64,000 nt of DNA from Diaporthe sp. PMI_573 (Eukaryota; Ascomycota; Sordariomycetes; Diaporthales; Diaporthaceae). The stretch covers positions 558,001-622,000 of the forward strand of contig JAJTUP010000007.1 in the NCBI GenBank assembly GCA_021399435.1, in the 5' to 3' direction. This document shows positions 62,093 through 64,000 of this stretch, piece by piece. A program made the position numbers and the translations under genes. How positions within the stretch are numbered: the first letter of the stretch is position 1; each line of letters opens with the position of its first letter. Under the pieces are notes generated by a model. It ran no database searches, had not been told where the DNA came from, and worked only from the letters and a program-made list of their open reading frames with translations.

Positions 62093-63520
62093 TCAGAGAA
62101 CCCGCGAAGGATCACAGCCACCAAGCTGCGCACTGACAGCCTTCCCATCAAACACAATCTCGCTAACAAGATTCCCCGTGCCGGGGGCATTCTGAATGCC
62201 CCAGCACGTATGGCCCGCCGCAACAACAACCCCCTGGTGGCCAGGCACAGGGCCAATGAACGGCCCACCCTGCGGCAGATAACACGCCTGGCGCGCGAGG
62301 ACCTCGCCGTCGCTTCCCAGCTCGTCGCTGATGGCGCCCACCTGGGCGGCGATGTCGTCGCAGCGGGCCCGGTCGACCTCGACCTCGGCGGTGGTCAGGG
62401 GCAGCGGCACGGTGGAGTCGGTCGGCCCGCACGCGTAGGCTGTGCCGTCTGGCCGGGCGTAGATCTCCGGCTCCACTGTCTGGGACCGCTTGATGGGTTT
62501 CTGCTGGGACGGGGAGGGGAAGCCGGCTGGGAGGGCGATGGAGGTGAAGAGTGCGTAGGGCGAGACGGTCTTGGGCGTCTTGATTACTATCGAGTGGGCG
62601 CGGGACGACTGGACGGGGATGCTGGGGAGGAGCCGTGAGGTCCATGGCCCGGCGGCCACGATGCAGTCTGTTGTTGGGAGTTGTTCGTCCTTCCCGTCCT
62701 TGGTGTATGTTACGCTCTCCACGCGGCCGTTGCTACCCTTCGTAATGGCCGTGACCCTCGCCCCGGTGACGATCTTGACGCCCTTCTCCTCGGCGAGCTG
62801 CGCCATGCTCCGCGTGAATAGCTCCGGGTGAACCTGTGCCGTGTCGTCGGGCGTGCCCATGCCGTTGTAGGCGACAAGCGAATCCCCCGTGTCAAGCCAG
62901 TCGAGGTCCTCAGGTGCCCCGAGCGTCTTGAGCTTGCTGATTGTCTTCCTGTGGTCCTTGTGCAGGCCTCTCGTCACCCCCTCGGTGTTTGCAGTGTCGT
63001 GGTCCGCCTGAACGGAATCTTTGCCTCCTAGTCCACCCGGCATCCGCGCCCTGCACTCGACCTGGCTGGCATAGCACCTCCGATAGCCCCACCGCGCAGC
63101 ACCGTCGTGCTCCTTGGCAAGCTCATCGTGCAGCTTGAAGCTGAGCGGCACGATGTTTGGCGGGAAGGCCCACTTGGCCAGCAGCCCGCCGGCCTTACCG
63201 CTTGACCCACCCGCGATGCCGTCGTGTGCGGGGTTGATCTTCTGCGCCCGTGCCGGATCGACCAGGGTTCCGGGATCGGTGATGCTATCCTCGGTGCGGC
63301 CGCCGCTGTTGGTGGATGCGGCTTCCAGAAGTGTGATGCGGTGAGTTTTGGGCGAATATGATGGGTGGCGTGTGAGAAAGTATGCCGTAGAGCAGCCGAT
63401 GATGCCGCCGCCTATGATGGTGATGTCTCGCTGCTGCGTCTGTTGGGTGGAAGACATGGTGGCGGAGCGTGACGATGAGGTTAGAGACCGGCCGAGACGG
63501 ATGATGGATCGGCTCTGCAT
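62093..63520 (-). CDS. FAD-dependent amino-acid oxidase-type oxidoreductase (DAO family)
   Basis: A single exon of 475 residues from the ATG at 63520; the open frame further upstream has no ATG. The FAD-binding Rossmann start is DITIIGGGIIGCSTAYFL (G-x-G-x-x-G), followed by the acidic strand end TLLEAA and GGSSGKAGGLLAKW. Later it has DCIVAAGPWTS and, near the C-terminus, GPVPGHQGVVVAAGHTCWG with the second flavin contact. This is the glycine/sarcosine/D-amino-acid oxidase (DAO) fold, which oxidises amines or amino acids with O2. The N-terminal ~22 residues (MQSRSIIRLGRSLTSSSRSA) look like a mitochondrial presequence; a second ATG at 63457 (MSSTQQ) could make a cytosolic form. The substrate is not determined. 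Confidence 0.88.
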   Translation of the reverse strand: MQSRSIIRLGRSLTSSSRSATMSSTQQTQQRDITIIGGGIIGCSTAYFLTRHPSYSPKTHRITLLEAASTNSGGRTEDSITDPGTLVDPARAQKINPAHDGIAGGSSGKAGGLLAKWAFPPNIVPLSFKLHDELAKEHDGAARWGYRRCYASQVECRARMPGGLGGKDSVQADHDTANTEGVTRGLHKDHRKTISKLKTLGAPEDLDWLDTGDSLVAYNGMGTPDDTAQVHPELFTRSMAQLAEEKGVKIVTGARVTAITKGSNGRVESVTYTKDGKDEQLPTTDCIVAAGPWTSRLLPSIPVQSSRAHSIVIKTPKTVSPYALFTSIALPAGFPSPSQQKPIKRSQTVEPEIYARPDGTAYACGPTDSTVPLPLTTAEVEVDRARCDDIAAQVGAISDELGSDGEVLARQACYLPQGGPFIGPVPGHQGVVVAAGHTCWGIQNAPGTGNLVSEIVFDGKAVSAQLGGCDPSRVL

Positions 63521-64000
63521 CAAAGGTTTGCAGGTCTTGGCAAGCAAAAAGCCTCGATCGAAAGCGTTGTTGCTAAAGTATTTCTCGGCACTCGGTAGCG
63601 ACGTTGTGTTGTCACGGCCTCGCGCTCCGAAATTGAGGAATGACGTTCAGCTGACTACGTCATACCGTGATCGCTCCACCAGGGACAGAGCTTGCCACAG
63701 ACCGCATGAACCTCATTTTGGAGCATCAATACTAGTACTTGCCCACACAAGCGAGACCTCCAATAAGCAATGTCCAGTAGCCCATGCCTTGCCATTTTGC
63801 AGCACGGGGTAAAGGTCAAGCACATAAGGACGGATGCAGAACGCGCCCATAAACAGATGCATTGCGAAATTTCTCTTCACAGGTCGAGAACCAGAAAAAA
63901 TCGGCCTTTGTAATTATTGCTCGACTAGAACATCAAATCAAAACTAGCAATGGTAGCCGTGTGCCATGAATATATTGGTGCAGATTTTGCTATAGCGGGA
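63521..64000. other. upstream region of the FAD oxidoreductase, to window edge
   Basis: 480 bp. No gene start or splice signal is recognised before the window ends. Confidence 0.5.

Overview
This window is nuclear DNA of a filamentous ascomycete, most likely a Sordariomycete. Short introns (about 48-120 nt) with GTRAGT-like donors and CTRAY branch points interrupt most genes. Many products have secretory or mitochondrial leaders, and intergenic gaps are 0.3-3.4 kb. The proteins are fungal types: a Zn2Cys6 regulator, a Dal5-type transporter, a DUF3328 remnant, NADP mannitol dehydrogenase and a BAHD acyltransferase. Species cannot be fixed from the sequence. Exon borders were inferred by hand from splice signals and frame continuity.

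Layout. 1-19 kb: a secreted Cys-rich protein cut by the left edge, enoyl-CoA hydratase, an RraA-like protein, a CocE/NonD hydrolase, a small secreted protein beside a decayed ORF, a coiled-coil protein, an APH-fold kinase-like protein, an orphan, an anion:cation MFS transporter and a secreted SurE-like phosphatase. 19.5-27.5 kb: a full-length divergent actin, a BAHD-type acyltransferase and a Zn2Cys6 regulator on the minus strand, then a complete cofilin on the plus strand divergent from the regulator. 28-41 kb looks accessory: a secreted Ala/Gly/Lys repeat protein, another secreted orphan, two paralogous orphans flanking a P450, and a broken UstYa-like (DUF3328) gene. 42-46 kb: a large DExH helicase with a likely mitochondrial presequence, followed by 3.4 kb without a gene. 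49.8-64 kb: mannitol dehydrogenase, a Nudix hydrolase with an apparent frameshift, a possible LRAT/NlpC-like protein, a four-helix membrane protein, a 1389-residue zinc finger-GTPase-RING-patatin protein and an FAD oxidoreductase.

Most notable. (1) Actin and its regulator cofilin, both unlike the housekeeping forms as I recall them, bracket an acyltransferase and a transcription factor. A near-identical 19-bp element lies upstream of the acyltransferase and in the regulator/cofilin promoter. This could be a dedicated cytoskeletal module or a self-protection locus; no PKS, NRPS or terpene synthase is in view. (2) The GTPase-RING-patatin fusion resembles immune-receptor architectures, but its nucleophile codon, split by an intron, reads Asn instead of Ser. 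(3) The UstYa-like gene carries two Trp-to-stop changes and a frame change, so a P450/UstYa locus may be decaying here.
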